Of a stretch of DNA of 64,000 nucleotides, positions 49,990-58,240 are shown piece by piece. A model generated the notes under the pieces. That model was not told the origin of the DNA and did no database searches. It saw nothing but the letters and a program-made list of their open reading frames with translations. Position 1 is the stretch's first letter; every line of letters begins with the position of its first letter. This DNA is from Streptomyces coacervatus. GTDB lineage: Bacteria; Actinomycetota; Actinomycetes; Streptomycetales; Streptomycetaceae. The stretch is taken from assembly GCF_029223485.1 (NCBI RefSeq), contig NZ_JARHTP010000006.1, positions 434,001-498,000 on the forward strand, in the 5' to 3' direction. Position numbers and translations under genes: made by a program.

Positions 49990-50283
49990 ATGAACAAGAG
50001 AACTGGTATTAAGGCGGCCGTCGTGACGGCCGGCCTCCTCTTCGCCGCGGCCACTCCGGCGCTTGCCACCACCGTGGACGTCGGCGGCGGCAAGTGGAGC
50101 TACGACGAGGGCGCCAACACGGCGTGGTCGAACTACAAGCACCCGAGCAAGCAGCACTCGTCCTCGGTGAAGATCGGCCGGACGACCTTCGCCAGTGGCT
50201 GCGCGTCTGCCGGGGACTGGTCCCTGGCCTCGGGCTCGAAGAACGGCGGCTCGATCAGCTACTACTACAAGACCTCCTGCTAG
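49990..50283 (+). CDS. lactococcin-972-family bacteriocin precursor
   Basis: A 97-residue secreted peptide. A Sec signal (NKRTGIKAAVVTAGLLF with ATPALA cleavage near residue 26) precedes a mature part of about 71 residues. Hallmarks of the lactococcin 972 family are present: GGGKWSYDEG, AWSNYKHPSKQHSSSV and the C-terminal aromatic SYYYKTSC. The known toxin binds lipid II and blocks septum formation. Unlike my recollection of Lcn972, this mature peptide has two cysteines (71 and 97) that could form a disulfide. An AAGGGG ribosome site precedes the ATG. The next two genes complete the classic operon. Confidence 0.86.
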   Translation: MNKRTGIKAAVVTAGLLFAAATPALATTVDVGGGKWSYDEGANTAWSNYKHPSKQHSSSVKIGRTTFASGCASAGDWSLASGSKNGGSISYYYKTSC

Positions 50284-50386
50284 GTCTTCGGTAGGTCTCC
50301 TGGTCGAAATCCGGGTTTGAGCATGCGAGGGTGGCGCCGCCCTCGCATGCCCGCCCTCGAATGCCTGCACTCAACCGAGGTATCCG

Positions 50387-52489
50387 ATGCTGCACCGAGG
50401 AATACGATTCGCCCACGCCGCCATCCTGGCCTTCTCCGCAGTACTGGCTTTTCTGTTCGTGCGGGGGCTGGACGAGAGCGCGCCGCTGGGAAACTCGGCT
50501 CTGGTCGACGTGTTCGACTCCGACGACTCAGTGAGCGCTCCTCAAGTCATCCGCGCCGTCGAGTCGTTCTCGACCGAGCACGGAGTCGGAGTGGCACGGG
50601 ACGAGACCGATCTGAAGAATCCCGACGGGGTGCGGAATCTCTACGTCGCCGCAGGCAGCCCGGACTCCATGACAGCGGAATGGCTGCGCGAGGGTTATCC
50701 GGCATTCAGCAGCGACTTTGAAACCCGTGTGCATCCGATGTCCGAGATCGCACAACGGGATCCACGGGGCCCCTACTACGTGTTCGGGTCACCTGCGGAC
50801 GCCGACGCTCTACGGGCCAAGTTCGCCGGTCTCGGCCTGACGGCCGGCGTTTCCCACCCTTTGTCGTATGCCGAACTCTCCGAGAAATACTCGGACGACC
50901 CCCTGTTCCGTGCCTTCTGCGTGGTCGCCCTTGCGGCGCTGACGATGACCGGCGCGAGCGTACTGCTCAGTGCGAAGTCGTACGGAGTTCTTCGATCGCA
51001 GGGCATGTCGTTCACCGGCATCCTCTTCCGCGAACTACGGCAGCTGGCGGTTTTCTGGTCGGCGGCAGCCGGCATCGTGGTGGCGGTGACGCTGGCCTTC
51101 CTGGGCTTCTACAACAGTTTCGCCTGGCTGGGGCTCTTCGCTTCGGTGACCGCAGTAATCGCAGCGCTGCTGATCGCCCTGACGCTGGCCACCCATGCGG
51201 CCGTGCTCGCTCTCACCTTCAAGGTCGACATACTGCGTGCCCTCAAAGGTGAACTGCCCTCACGGGCGGCATCCATCAGCGTCTACGTTGTGCGCGTCCC
51301 CGCACTGCTGCTCACTCTCAGCATTGCCACGAATGTCACCCTCGCGGGCCGGGATGTGCTGACGCGGCAGGAAAACCGGGATGTCTACCACACAGTGGGC
51401 GATGCGGTGTCGATTCGCATCAATGGCGCCCTTGCTCCGCACATGGACCAGGTGAACAAACACGTGGGCCCGTGGCTGCGCAAAGCCGACCGGCAGGGCA
51501 AGGTGATTGTTGCCGGTCGCAGAGACCTCCAGATCTCCGCACCGGACGCGCGTCTGCCGGCCGGCGAGATATTCGTCGTCAACGACACCTACCTCAGCAA
51601 GCAGCGAGTTCTCGACCCGGCGGGACGCCGATATACCTCTACCGCCCGGGGCGACAGGACACCGGACTCGTTCGCGGTACGGGTCATCGTCCCCGAATCC
51701 CTGGCCTCGCACGCGCCGGCGATCACCGAGGCAGCTTCCCGGATAATCGACCCGAGTCGCACTCGGCACATCCCGCTCAAGGCGCTGCCGAGCAGGACGG
51801 GACAACATCTCTTCGGCTACAGCACCGGCGCCTACGTCTACAACGCGGCACACAGTCCGGACGAGGACAGGTCCCTGGTGCGCGACCCGGTCCTTGTTGT
51901 CGTCCCCAATGGATCACATTTCCTCAGAGATGACGCTTATACCTCATTCGCCACTCAGGCCGGTGTGGTCTTCCCCGATCCCGATGACGTGCTGAACGGC
52001 ATCAAGACGGAAAGACTGCAGACCTATGTGAACGCCATGAGCCCCGTCGGGCAGCAGACCGCGCTGGATCTCAGGGATGCAGTCAGCGAACTTCGGCTGC
52101 AGATCTTCAACCTCATCGTTTCCGTACTAGTGCTCCTTGTCGCCGGTGTGGGCGTCTGCGTCATCTACTCGCGCAAGAACGCGCAGAGCATCTTTGCGAA
52201 ACGCATCAGCGGCTGGCGATACACCACCACCCACCGCTTCATACTCGCTGTGGAAGTGGCCATTGCCGTCATCTTCGCCACCCGGGTTCCTTTTGTGGCA
52301 TGGCAGCAGCACCAGGAGCTGAAGAAGTACACGGCCAACGGGGCACCCGCCCCCTTCGAGCCGATTCACATCACGGCACTCGACGTCGGTCTCATCACCG
52401 GTCTTGTCGCCTTCGAGTTCGGGGCCGTGCTGCTCGCCCTTGCGTTCTTCCACGGCCGCATCATGAAGGGCGGCGCGACCGATCTCTGA
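50387..52489 (+). CDS. bacteriocin-associated integral membrane protein (DUF1430-type)
   Basis: A 700-residue membrane protein that pairs with the ATPase in lactococcin-972 operons. It has an N-terminal helix (IRFAHAAILAFSAVLAFLFV), an external domain of about 140 residues, a helix cluster at about 178-325 (FRAFCVVALAALTMTGASVLL, FFRELRQLAV-type segments), a second external domain at about 330-575, and three C-terminal helices (IFNLIVSVLVLLVAGVGVCVIY; FILAVEVAIAVIFATRV; DVGLITGLVAFEFGAVLLALAFF). This layout resembles FtsX/MacB-type permeases. Role: export of the bacteriocin or producer immunity. GAGG precedes the ATG. Confidence 0.85.
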   Translation: MLHRGIRFAHAAILAFSAVLAFLFVRGLDESAPLGNSALVDVFDSDDSVSAPQVIRAVESFSTEHGVGVARDETDLKNPDGVRNLYVAAGSPDSMTAEWLREGYPAFSSDFETRVHPMSEIAQRDPRGPYYVFGSPADADALRAKFAGLGLTAGVSHPLSYAELSEKYSDDPLFRAFCVVALAALTMTGASVLLSAKSYGVLRSQGMSFTGILFRELRQLAVFWSAAAGIVVAVTLAFLGFYNSFAWLGLFASVTAVIAALLIALTLATHAAVLALTFKVDILRALKGELPSRAASISVYVVRVPALLLTLSIATNVTLAGRDVLTRQENRDVYHTVGDAVSIRINGALAPHMDQVNKHVGPWLRKADRQGKVIVAGRRDLQISAPDARLPAGEIFVVNDTYLSKQRVLDPAGRRYTSTARGDRTPDSFAVRVIVPESLASHAPAITEAASRIIDPSRTRHIPLKALPSRTGQHLFGYSTGAYVYNAAHSPDEDRSLVRDPVLVVVPNGSHFLRDDAYTSFATQAGVVFPDPDDVLNGIKTERLQTYVNAMSPVGQQTALDLRDAVSELRLQIFNLIVSVLVLLVAGVGVCVIYSRKNAQSIFAKRISGWRYTTTHRFILAVEVAIAVIFATRVPFVAWQQHQELKKYTANGAPAPFEPIHITALDVGLITGLVAFEFGAVLLALAFFHGRIMKGGATDL

Positions 52490-52531
52490 GCCCCTCAAGC
52501 GGGAAACCCCTCCACTCAGCCGGAGTACGCT

Positions 52532-53227
52532 GTGATCGATATCGAGAACCTGTCGAAGTCCTTCGACGCCCGGACCCTGTGGCGCAACGTCAACTTCACC
52601 GTCAACCGCGGCGAAATGCTCGCTCTGGTCGGCCCAAGTGGATCCGGTAAGTCAACCCTCCTCAACTGCCTCGGGCTGCTCGACAAGCCGAGTGGCGGCG
52701 CAATTCGCTATGAGGGGAGCGACATCACCCGTTTCGGCCGGCGCGAGACTCTCCGGTTCCGTCGCGATACTCTCGGCTATCTGTTTCAGCACTACGCCCT
52801 CATCGAAAACGCGACCGTCGACGAGAACCTGGAAGTAGTCACCAAACTACGGCGGCCGTTGAAAGGCAAAGCCAGTACGGCGATTGCCGAGGCGCTCGAC
52901 CGTGTCGGTCTGGCAGGCCGGGGAACCGAAAAGATCCACCACCTCAGCGGCGGAGAGCAGCAACGCGTGGCCCTGGCCCGCCTTCTGCTCCAACGGCCTG
53001 CGCTGGTACTCGCGGACGAGCCGACCGGCGCCCTCGACGAGGCCAACACCACCATGGTCGTCGGCATCCTCCGCGAGATGAGCAAGGACGGATGTGCCGT
53101 GGTCATCGCCACCCACGATGCCGATGTCCGAAACCGATGCGACGCCGTATTCGCCGTACACGAGTCCTCACTCGTCGGCTCCCCGCACCCCGAGGCAGTC
53201 CACTCCCATCCGGCACCGGCCGGTTAG
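52532..53227 (+). CDS. ABC transporter ATP-binding protein of the bacteriocin operon
   Basis: A 231-residue ATPase of the MacB/LolD type. Walker A GPSGSGKST at about 34-42, Q-loop YLFQHYALIE near 89, signature LSGGEQQRVALARLLL near 139, Walker B LVLADEPTGALD near 161 and the H-loop VVIATHDADV near 193. It is expected to power the membrane partner encoded just upstream. The GTG at 52532 has GGAG 7 bases upstream; the gap after the membrane protein is 42 bases. Confidence 0.92.
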   Translation: MIDIENLSKSFDARTLWRNVNFTVNRGEMLALVGPSGSGKSTLLNCLGLLDKPSGGAIRYEGSDITRFGRRETLRFRRDTLGYLFQHYALIENATVDENLEVVTKLRRPLKGKASTAIAEALDRVGLAGRGTEKIHHLSGGEQQRVALARLLLQRPALVLADEPTGALDEANTTMVVGILREMSKDGCAVVIATHDADVRNRCDAVFAVHESSLVGSPHPEAVHSHPAPAG

Positions 53228-53252
53228 AACTTCCCCTTCCGGTCAGATGGGT

Positions 53253-54578
53253 TCAGCCCACGGCCAGCACGGGGACCGCCTGCCTCCGCCGGATCACCAG
53301 CGCCATCAGCGCCGCCACCGCGCACAGCGCGCCGGATGCGTACCAGACCATGTCGTACGAGCCGAAGACGTCACGCGCCACACCCCCGAGGAAAGCGACC
53401 AGCGCAGCGCCGACCTGGTGGGAGGCGAGGACCCAGCCGAAGACGATCGCGCTGTCGTCGCCGTACTGCTCCCGGCACAGGGCGACCGTGGGCGGGACGG
53501 TGGCGACCCAGTCGAGGCCGTAGAAGACGATGAAGAACAGCATCGGCGGATGGACGCTCGGGGCCAGGAGCATGGGCAGGAAGAGGAGCGAGATGCCGCG
53601 CAGGGCGTAGTAGACCGCCAGCAGCCGGCGCGGTTCGAAGCGGTCCGTGAACCAGCCGGAGGCGATCGTGCCGACCACGTCGAACACGCCGATGACCGCG
53701 AGCAGAGAGGCCGCCGCCGTGACAGGCATGCCGTGGTCGTGGGCGGCGGGCACGAAGTGCGTCTGGATCAGGCCGTTGGTGGAGGCACCGCAGATCGCGA
53801 AGGTGCCGGCCAGCAGCCAGAAGGTACCGGTGCGGGAAGCCGAGAACAGGACGTTCACCGCTCGGCGGGCGGCCCCGGCCGCGGGCTCCGGCTTCGGTAC
53901 GAACTCCTTGGCGCCGTACGGCTTCAGGCCCACGTCCGCCGGGTGGTCGCGCAGCAGCAGCCAGACGAAGGGGACGACTGCGAGGGCGGCGAGGGCCACC
54001 GTGACGACCGCCGGGCGCCAGTTGTAGTTCGCGACGATCCAGGACAGCAGCGGCAGGAAGATCAGCTGGCCGGAGGCCGAGGCGGCGGTGAGGATGCCGG
54101 TGACCAGGCCGCGGCGCTCGGTGAACCAGCGGTTGGTGACCGTCGCCGCGAACGCCAGAGCCATCGAGCCGCTGCCCAGGCCGACCAGCAGTCCCCAGCC
54201 CAGCATCAGCTGCCAGGCCTCTGTCATCCACCTGGTCAGGCCTGAGCCGATCGCTATCACGGTCAGGGCCACGGCCACGACCTTGCGGATGCCGAAGCGG
54301 TCCATCAGCGCCGCCGCGAACGGGGCGGTGAGGCCGTACAGCGCGAGGTTGACGGAGACTGCGGCACCGATCGTGCCTCGCGACCAGCCGAACTCCTGGT
54401 TCAGCGGGTCGATGAGCAGGCCGGGGAGCGAGCGGAACGCGGCCGCGCCGATGATCGTCACGAAGGTGACGGCGGCGACGAACCACGCCCGATGGATGCG
54501 GGTGCGAGGGGATCGCCCGGACTCGGGAGCCGTTTCGACCCCTGCGGGTTCGGTTGTCTGGGTCACGACATAGAGCAT
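53253..54578 (-). CDS. MFS transporter, oxalate/formate-antiporter-like
   Basis: A 12-helix transporter of about 441 residues. Signatures include PGLLIDPLNQEFGWSRGTIGAAVSVNL (helix 1-2), the conserved loop DRFGIRKVVAVAL, VGLGSGSMALAFAATVTNRWFTERRGLVTGI and ASGQLIFLPLLSW; this pattern is typical of OFA-family MFS proteins for carboxylates. The long, charged central loop runs from about 205 to 240. The ATG at 54578 was selected; 54599 adds seven residues. It is divergent from the GlxA/AraC gene. Confidence 0.85.
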   Translation of the reverse strand: MLYVVTQTTEPAGVETAPESGRSPRTRIHRAWFVAAVTFVTIIGAAAFRSLPGLLIDPLNQEFGWSRGTIGAAVSVNLALYGLTAPFAAALMDRFGIRKVVAVALTVIAIGSGLTRWMTEAWQLMLGWGLLVGLGSGSMALAFAATVTNRWFTERRGLVTGILTAASASGQLIFLPLLSWIVANYNWRPAVVTVALAALAVVPFVWLLLRDHPADVGLKPYGAKEFVPKPEPAAGAARRAVNVLFSASRTGTFWLLAGTFAICGASTNGLIQTHFVPAAHDHGMPVTAAASLLAVIGVFDVVGTIASGWFTDRFEPRRLLAVYYALRGISLLFLPMLLAPSVHPPMLFFIVFYGLDWVATVPPTVALCREQYGDDSAIVFGWVLASHQVGAALVAFLGGVARDVFGSYDMVWYASGALCAVAALMALVIRRRQAVPVLAVG

Positions 54579-54637
54579 CCAGGCCGGAACCGAGCGCATC
54601 CACTGGCCCGAAGGACAGCATTCGTTAGGATCGGGCC

Positions 54638-54707
54638 ATGGATACGGTCATGAGCAGCTGGATCACAAGCACATGGATCATGGGCACATGGATACGGCTG
54701 TGAGCAG
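54638..54707 (+). repeat. 50-base-spaced duplication in the glxA-like leader
   Basis: ATGGATACGGTCATGAGCAG at 54638-54657 recurs as ATGGATACGGCTGTGAGCAG at 54688-54707. The first copy carries an ATG with GGAT upstream but is out of frame with the GlxA-like protein; the second copy is in frame. Confidence 0.8.
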
Positions 54708-55761
54708 TGCGACGGGTTTCCGCCCGCACCGCGTAGTCGTCCTCGCCCTCGACGGCCTGCTCCCCTTTGAGCTGGGCATCCCGCACCGCATCTTCGGGCG
54801 CCCCAAGGACGCCCGGGGACGGTACCTGTACGAGGTTGTCACCTGCTCGATCCGGCCACCGGGCCCCGTGCAGACCGACGCCGACTTCGCCGTCCAGATC
54901 GAAAACGGTCCGGAGGCCCTGGCCACCGCCGACACGGTCGTCGTCCCGGCGTCGTACCAACTCGGCCCCGTCTTCGAGCAGGGCGTCCTCACCGACGAAC
55001 TGGCCGCCGCCCTCGCCCTCATCCGCCCCGGCACCCGGCTCGCCTCCATCTGCAACGGCGTGTTCGTCCTGGCCGCCGCCGGCTACCTCGACGGCCGACC
55101 CGCCACCACGCACTGGGCGGAGACCGACCAGCTGCAACGCCTCTTCCCGAAGATCGACGTCGACCCGAACGTGCTGTTCATCGACGACGGCGACATCCTG
55201 ACCTCGGCCGGCGTCGCCGCCGGCATCGACCTGTGCCTGCACATGGTGCGCCGCGACCACGGCACGGCCGTCGCCAACGACATCGCCCGCCGCACCGTCG
55301 TACCACCGCACCGCGACGGCGGTCAGGCGCAGTACATCCAACGCCCGGTGCCCGAGCCCCAGTTGGCGACCACGAGGGGAGCGCGCGCCGGGGCCCTGGG
55401 CCGGCTGCACGAGCCGATCCAGCTGCGCGACATGGCCGCACAGGAGTCCATGTCCGTCCGCACCTTCACCCGCCGCTTCCGCGAGGAGGTCGGCGTCAGC
55501 CCCGGCCAGTGGCTCACCCAGCAGCGCGTGGAGCGGGCCCGGCACCTGCTGGAGTCGACCGACCTCTCGGTGGACCAGGTGGCGCAGGAGGCCGGATTCG
55601 GTACGGCACAGTCCATGCGGCAGCACCTACAGGCGGTGCTCGGGGTCACACCCACCGCGTATCGCCGTACCTTCCGCACCGGGAACGGTGGGAGCGGCGG
55701 GAACGCTGGGTCCGGTGACATCCGATCCGGGAGTTACGACGGTGTCGGCGTCCTGCGCTGA
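54673..55761 (+). CDS. GlxA-family AraC-type regulator (DJ-1/PfpI plus HTH)
   Basis: A 362-residue transcription factor with an N-terminal class I glutamine-amidotransferase-like (DJ-1/PfpI) domain at about 18-185 (VLALDGLLPFELGIPHRIF; ASICNGVFVLAAAGYLDGR with the nucleophile-elbow Cys) and a C-terminal AraC HTH at about 225-325 (MAAQESMSVRTFTRRFREEVGVSPGQWLTQQRVERA; VAQEAGFGTAQSMRQHL). Start codons at 54673 or 54688 lie inside a local duplication, so the exact N-terminus is uncertain. Its 3' end overlaps the convergent MFS gene by 135 bases. Confidence 0.88.
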   Translation: MDHGHMDTAVSSATGFRPHRVVVLALDGLLPFELGIPHRIFGRPKDARGRYLYEVVTCSIRPPGPVQTDADFAVQIENGPEALATADTVVVPASYQLGPVFEQGVLTDELAAALALIRPGTRLASICNGVFVLAAAGYLDGRPATTHWAETDQLQRLFPKIDVDPNVLFIDDGDILTSAGVAAGIDLCLHMVRRDHGTAVANDIARRTVVPPHRDGGQAQYIQRPVPEPQLATTRGARAGALGRLHEPIQLRDMAAQESMSVRTFTRRFREEVGVSPGQWLTQQRVERARHLLESTDLSVDQVAQEAGFGTAQSMRQHLQAVLGVTPTAYRRTFRTGNGGSGGNAGSGDIRSGSYDGVGVLR

Positions 55762-56997
55762 GTGTCCGGCGCGGCGGACCTCGCCCCACCAGCCGACCGC
55801 GGTGAGCACCAGGGTGAGGCCCACGCCGGCCAGGATGGCGGTGGACGGCTCCGTTACGTGCAGCAGGGCGCCGGCGAGCGAGCCCGTCGCCGCATAGCCC
55901 GCGCCCGCAGCCGCGTACATGACCGAATAGCCCGCGGCCAGGGTTCTCGGCGGAAGGGCTTCGCGCAGCGACAGGTTGCGGGTGAGCAGCACCGCCGACT
56001 GGAGCATGCCGCCCACGATCAGCGCGACGGCGATCCCGGCCGTGCCCGGTATCAGCGCGACGAGCGTCACGCACGCCGTCATCGCGCAGATCAGCACGGC
56101 GCTACGGGTGCGCGGCAGCCCCGGCCAGCTGCGCAGGCCGTAGAGGAACGCGCCCAGTGCGCCGCCCACCGCCAGTCCCGTCAGCATCGGGCCCGACCAG
56201 CCGACGGCGATGCCGCGCTGTTCCAGCAGGGCGGGCAGGACGAGTTCGGCCAGACCGAGCAGGGCGAGACCCGCCGCTCCCGTGACGAACAGCGGCCAGG
56301 CGCCGATCAGCAGCCGGATCGGCGACTGACCCGCCGATGCCTCGCCCTTTGAACCGCCCGCCCGTTCGCCCGCCCGTTCTCCGTCCGTCGTGTCGCCCGC
56401 CCGCACCCCACCCTCCGCATCGCCCGCCTCCCAGCCGGCCGGCAGCAGCCACAGACCTGCGAGCGACGACGCCATCAACGCGGCAGCGAGCAGCAGCGGG
56501 GCGCGCGGTGCGACGGCCAGGGCCAGGCCGGTGACGGCGGCCGGGGAGACCGCCCAGATGCCCGACACCAGTATCGACTCGGTGGACAGCGCCTGTGCCA
56601 CGGCACGCTCCGGGACCAGGTGGGTGAGCATGGCGCGCAGCGCGCCGGCCGACGCGGCCGGGGCGCCACCGGCCAGGAACGCGAACGCGGCGAGGGCCAC
56701 GGAGTGCGCGCCGGGAAACGCCCCGAGGCCCACGAAACCGGCGACTCCGGCCGCGAGGCCGGCGGCCAGCTGAGGGCGCGCACGGTCGGGACGCAGGCGC
56801 ATGCCCAGGGTGGGGGCGCCGATGATCTCGCCGATCACATAGGCAGCGGCGAGAGCCGCGCCCAGCGCATATCCCCCGGGGCGCTCCCGCACCAGGAAGA
56901 CCAGGGCCAGCGGAGTCATCGCCACCGGCATACGGGCGCCGACGGACGTGCAGGCCCAGACGAGGACCTGTCGGGAGGCGACGTCGCGGTAGGTCAT
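55627..56997 (-). CDS. MFS transporter
   Basis: A 456-residue membrane protein with about 12 helices (VWACTSVGARMPVAMTPLALVFLV; AYVIGEIIGAPTLGMRLRPDRARPQLAAGLAAG; GIWAVSPAAVTGLALAV). The central cytoplasmic loop (about 190-225) is unusually long and rich in Gly, Glu and Arg. The C-terminal 35-45 residues (SAQDADTVVTPGSDV and after) are read antisense to the glxA-like gene and look like an extension rather than a helix. The ATG at 56997 has no strong ribosome site. The substrate is unknown. Confidence 0.85.
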   Translation of the reverse strand: MTYRDVASRQVLVWACTSVGARMPVAMTPLALVFLVRERPGGYALGAALAAAYVIGEIIGAPTLGMRLRPDRARPQLAAGLAAGVAGFVGLGAFPGAHSVALAAFAFLAGGAPAASAGALRAMLTHLVPERAVAQALSTESILVSGIWAVSPAAVTGLALAVAPRAPLLLAAALMASSLAGLWLLPAGWEAGDAEGGVRAGDTTDGERAGERAGGSKGEASAGQSPIRLLIGAWPLFVTGAAGLALLGLAELVLPALLEQRGIAVGWSGPMLTGLAVGGALGAFLYGLRSWPGLPRTRSAVLICAMTACVTLVALIPGTAGIAVALIVGGMLQSAVLLTRNLSLREALPPRTLAAGYSVMYAAAGAGYAATGSLAGALLHVTEPSTAILAGVGLTLVLTAVGWWGEVRRAGHSAQDADTVVTPGSDVTGPSVPAAPTVPGAEGTAIRGGCDPEHRL

Positions 56998-57070
56998 GCG
57001 TCGAAGTTACGGGTCGGCACTGACAACGCCCAGGCGATTTCCGCCGCCTGTGGAAAACCTCCAACTGCCG

Positions 57071-57205
57071 CCAGAAGCTGCCCAACCAGAAGGTGAGCGA
57101 CCAGAATGTGAGGAGCCAGAAGGTGAGCAGCCAGAAGGTGAGCAGCCAGAAGGTGAGCAGCCAGAAGGTGAGCAGCCAGAAGGTGAGCAGCTAGAAGGTG
57201 AGCAC
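57071..57205. repeat. 15-base tandem repeat at the 3' end of the alcohol dehydrogenase gene
   Basis: Nine tandem units of 15 bases have the consensus CCAGAAGGTGAGCAG; five at 57116-57190 are identical. The unit at 57191-57205 is the last 15 bases of the alcohol dehydrogenase gene, carrying its TAG stop. Read on the minus strand the array is a run of CTGCTCACCTTCTGG. Confidence 0.93.
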
Positions 57206-58240
57206 CCCTCTGGCCACCCGCCCCGCCTCCGCATCCGCCTTCGCCTTCTCGAAGTCCTCGATCGGATACGTCTCGGTCACCAGCTCGTCCAGCAGCAGCC
57301 GCCCAGCCCGGTACAGCTCCGCATAGACGGCGATGTCCCGCTGCGGCCGCGAGGACCCGTAGCGGCACCCCAGAATCGACTTGTCCAGATACATGGAGGA
57401 GACACGGAAGGACGCCTCGGCGGTCGCCGGAGGAACACCGAGGAGCACCGCCTGCCCGTGCCGGTCCAGCAGATCGATCGCCTGCCGGATCAGCTCCACC
57501 CGCCCGACGCACTCGAAGGCGTGGTCGGCCCCGGTCGGCAGGATGTCCCGCACCCCCTCGGTCGACGTCAGGAAGTGCGTCGCCCCGAACTGCCGGGCCA
57601 CCGCCTCCTTCGCCGGGTTCGCGTCGACGGCGACGATCCGCAGCGCACCCGCGATCCGCGCGCCCTGGATGACGTTGAGCCCGATACCGCCGGTGCCGAT
57701 GACCAGCACACTGTCCCCGCGGTCGACTCTCGCCCGGTTGAGCACGGCCCCCACCCCGGTCAGCACCCCGCACCCGATCAGCGCGGCGGCCGGCATGGGA
57801 ATGTCCTTGGGAACCCGGACCGCCTGCACGGCCTTCACCACGGTCCGCTCCGCGAACGCCGAGTTGGAGGCGAACTGGTAGACAGCCCGCCCGCCTTGCA
57901 CAAACGGCTGCCCGGGCCGACCGATCGCCTGCCGGCACATCGTCGGCCGCCCCCGGTCGCACTCGGCGCACGTGCCGCAGTTGGCCAGCGTGGACAGCGC
58001 CACATGGTCACCCGCCACCACATGGGTGACCCCGGCGCCGACGGCCTCCACCACCCCCGCCCCCTCATGGCCCAACACCACAGGAACGGGAAAAGGTATG
58101 GTCCCGTCCACCACAGACAGATCGCTGTGGCACAACCCGGCCGCCGAGATGGCTACTTGCACTTCCCCCGGCCCCGGCTCCCGCACCTCCAGGTCGTCCA
58201 CGACCTCGATCCGCTTCCCGTCGAACATCACACCGCGCAT
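57191..58240 (-). CDS. zinc-dependent alcohol dehydrogenase
   Basis: A 349-residue medium-chain dehydrogenase. The catalytic zinc site begins with GLCHSDLS (Cys at about 37) and GHEGAGVVEAVG; the structural zinc lobe is CGTCAECDRGRPTMC; the NAD site is VLVIGTGGIGLNVIQGARIAGA near 175 with an Asp ending VAVDANPAK. It converts a primary or secondary alcohol to the carbonyl. The last codons and the TAG are the seed of the 15-base tandem array. ATG 58240 overlaps the acyl-CoA dehydrogenase stop by one base. Confidence 0.92.
   Translation of the reverse strand: MRGVMFDGKRIEVVDDLEVREPGPGEVQVAISAAGLCHSDLSVVDGTIPFPVPVVLGHEGAGVVEAVGAGVTHVVAGDHVALSTLANCGTCAECDRGRPTMCRQAIGRPGQPFVQGGRAVYQFASNSAFAERTVVKAVQAVRVPKDIPMPAAALIGCGVLTGVGAVLNRARVDRGDSVLVIGTGGIGLNVIQGARIAGALRIVAVDANPAKEAVARQFGATHFLTSTEGVRDILPTGADHAFECVGRVELIRQAIDLLDRHGQAVLLGVPPATAEASFRVSSMYLDKSILGCRYGSSRPQRDIAVYAELYRAGRLLLDELVTETYPIEDFEKAKADAEAGRVARGVLTF

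Noticed and set aside
57071..57205. Array considered as a CRISPR or iteron origin
   Set aside because: Units of 15 bases are contiguous with no spacers, no cas genes and no replication gene nearby.
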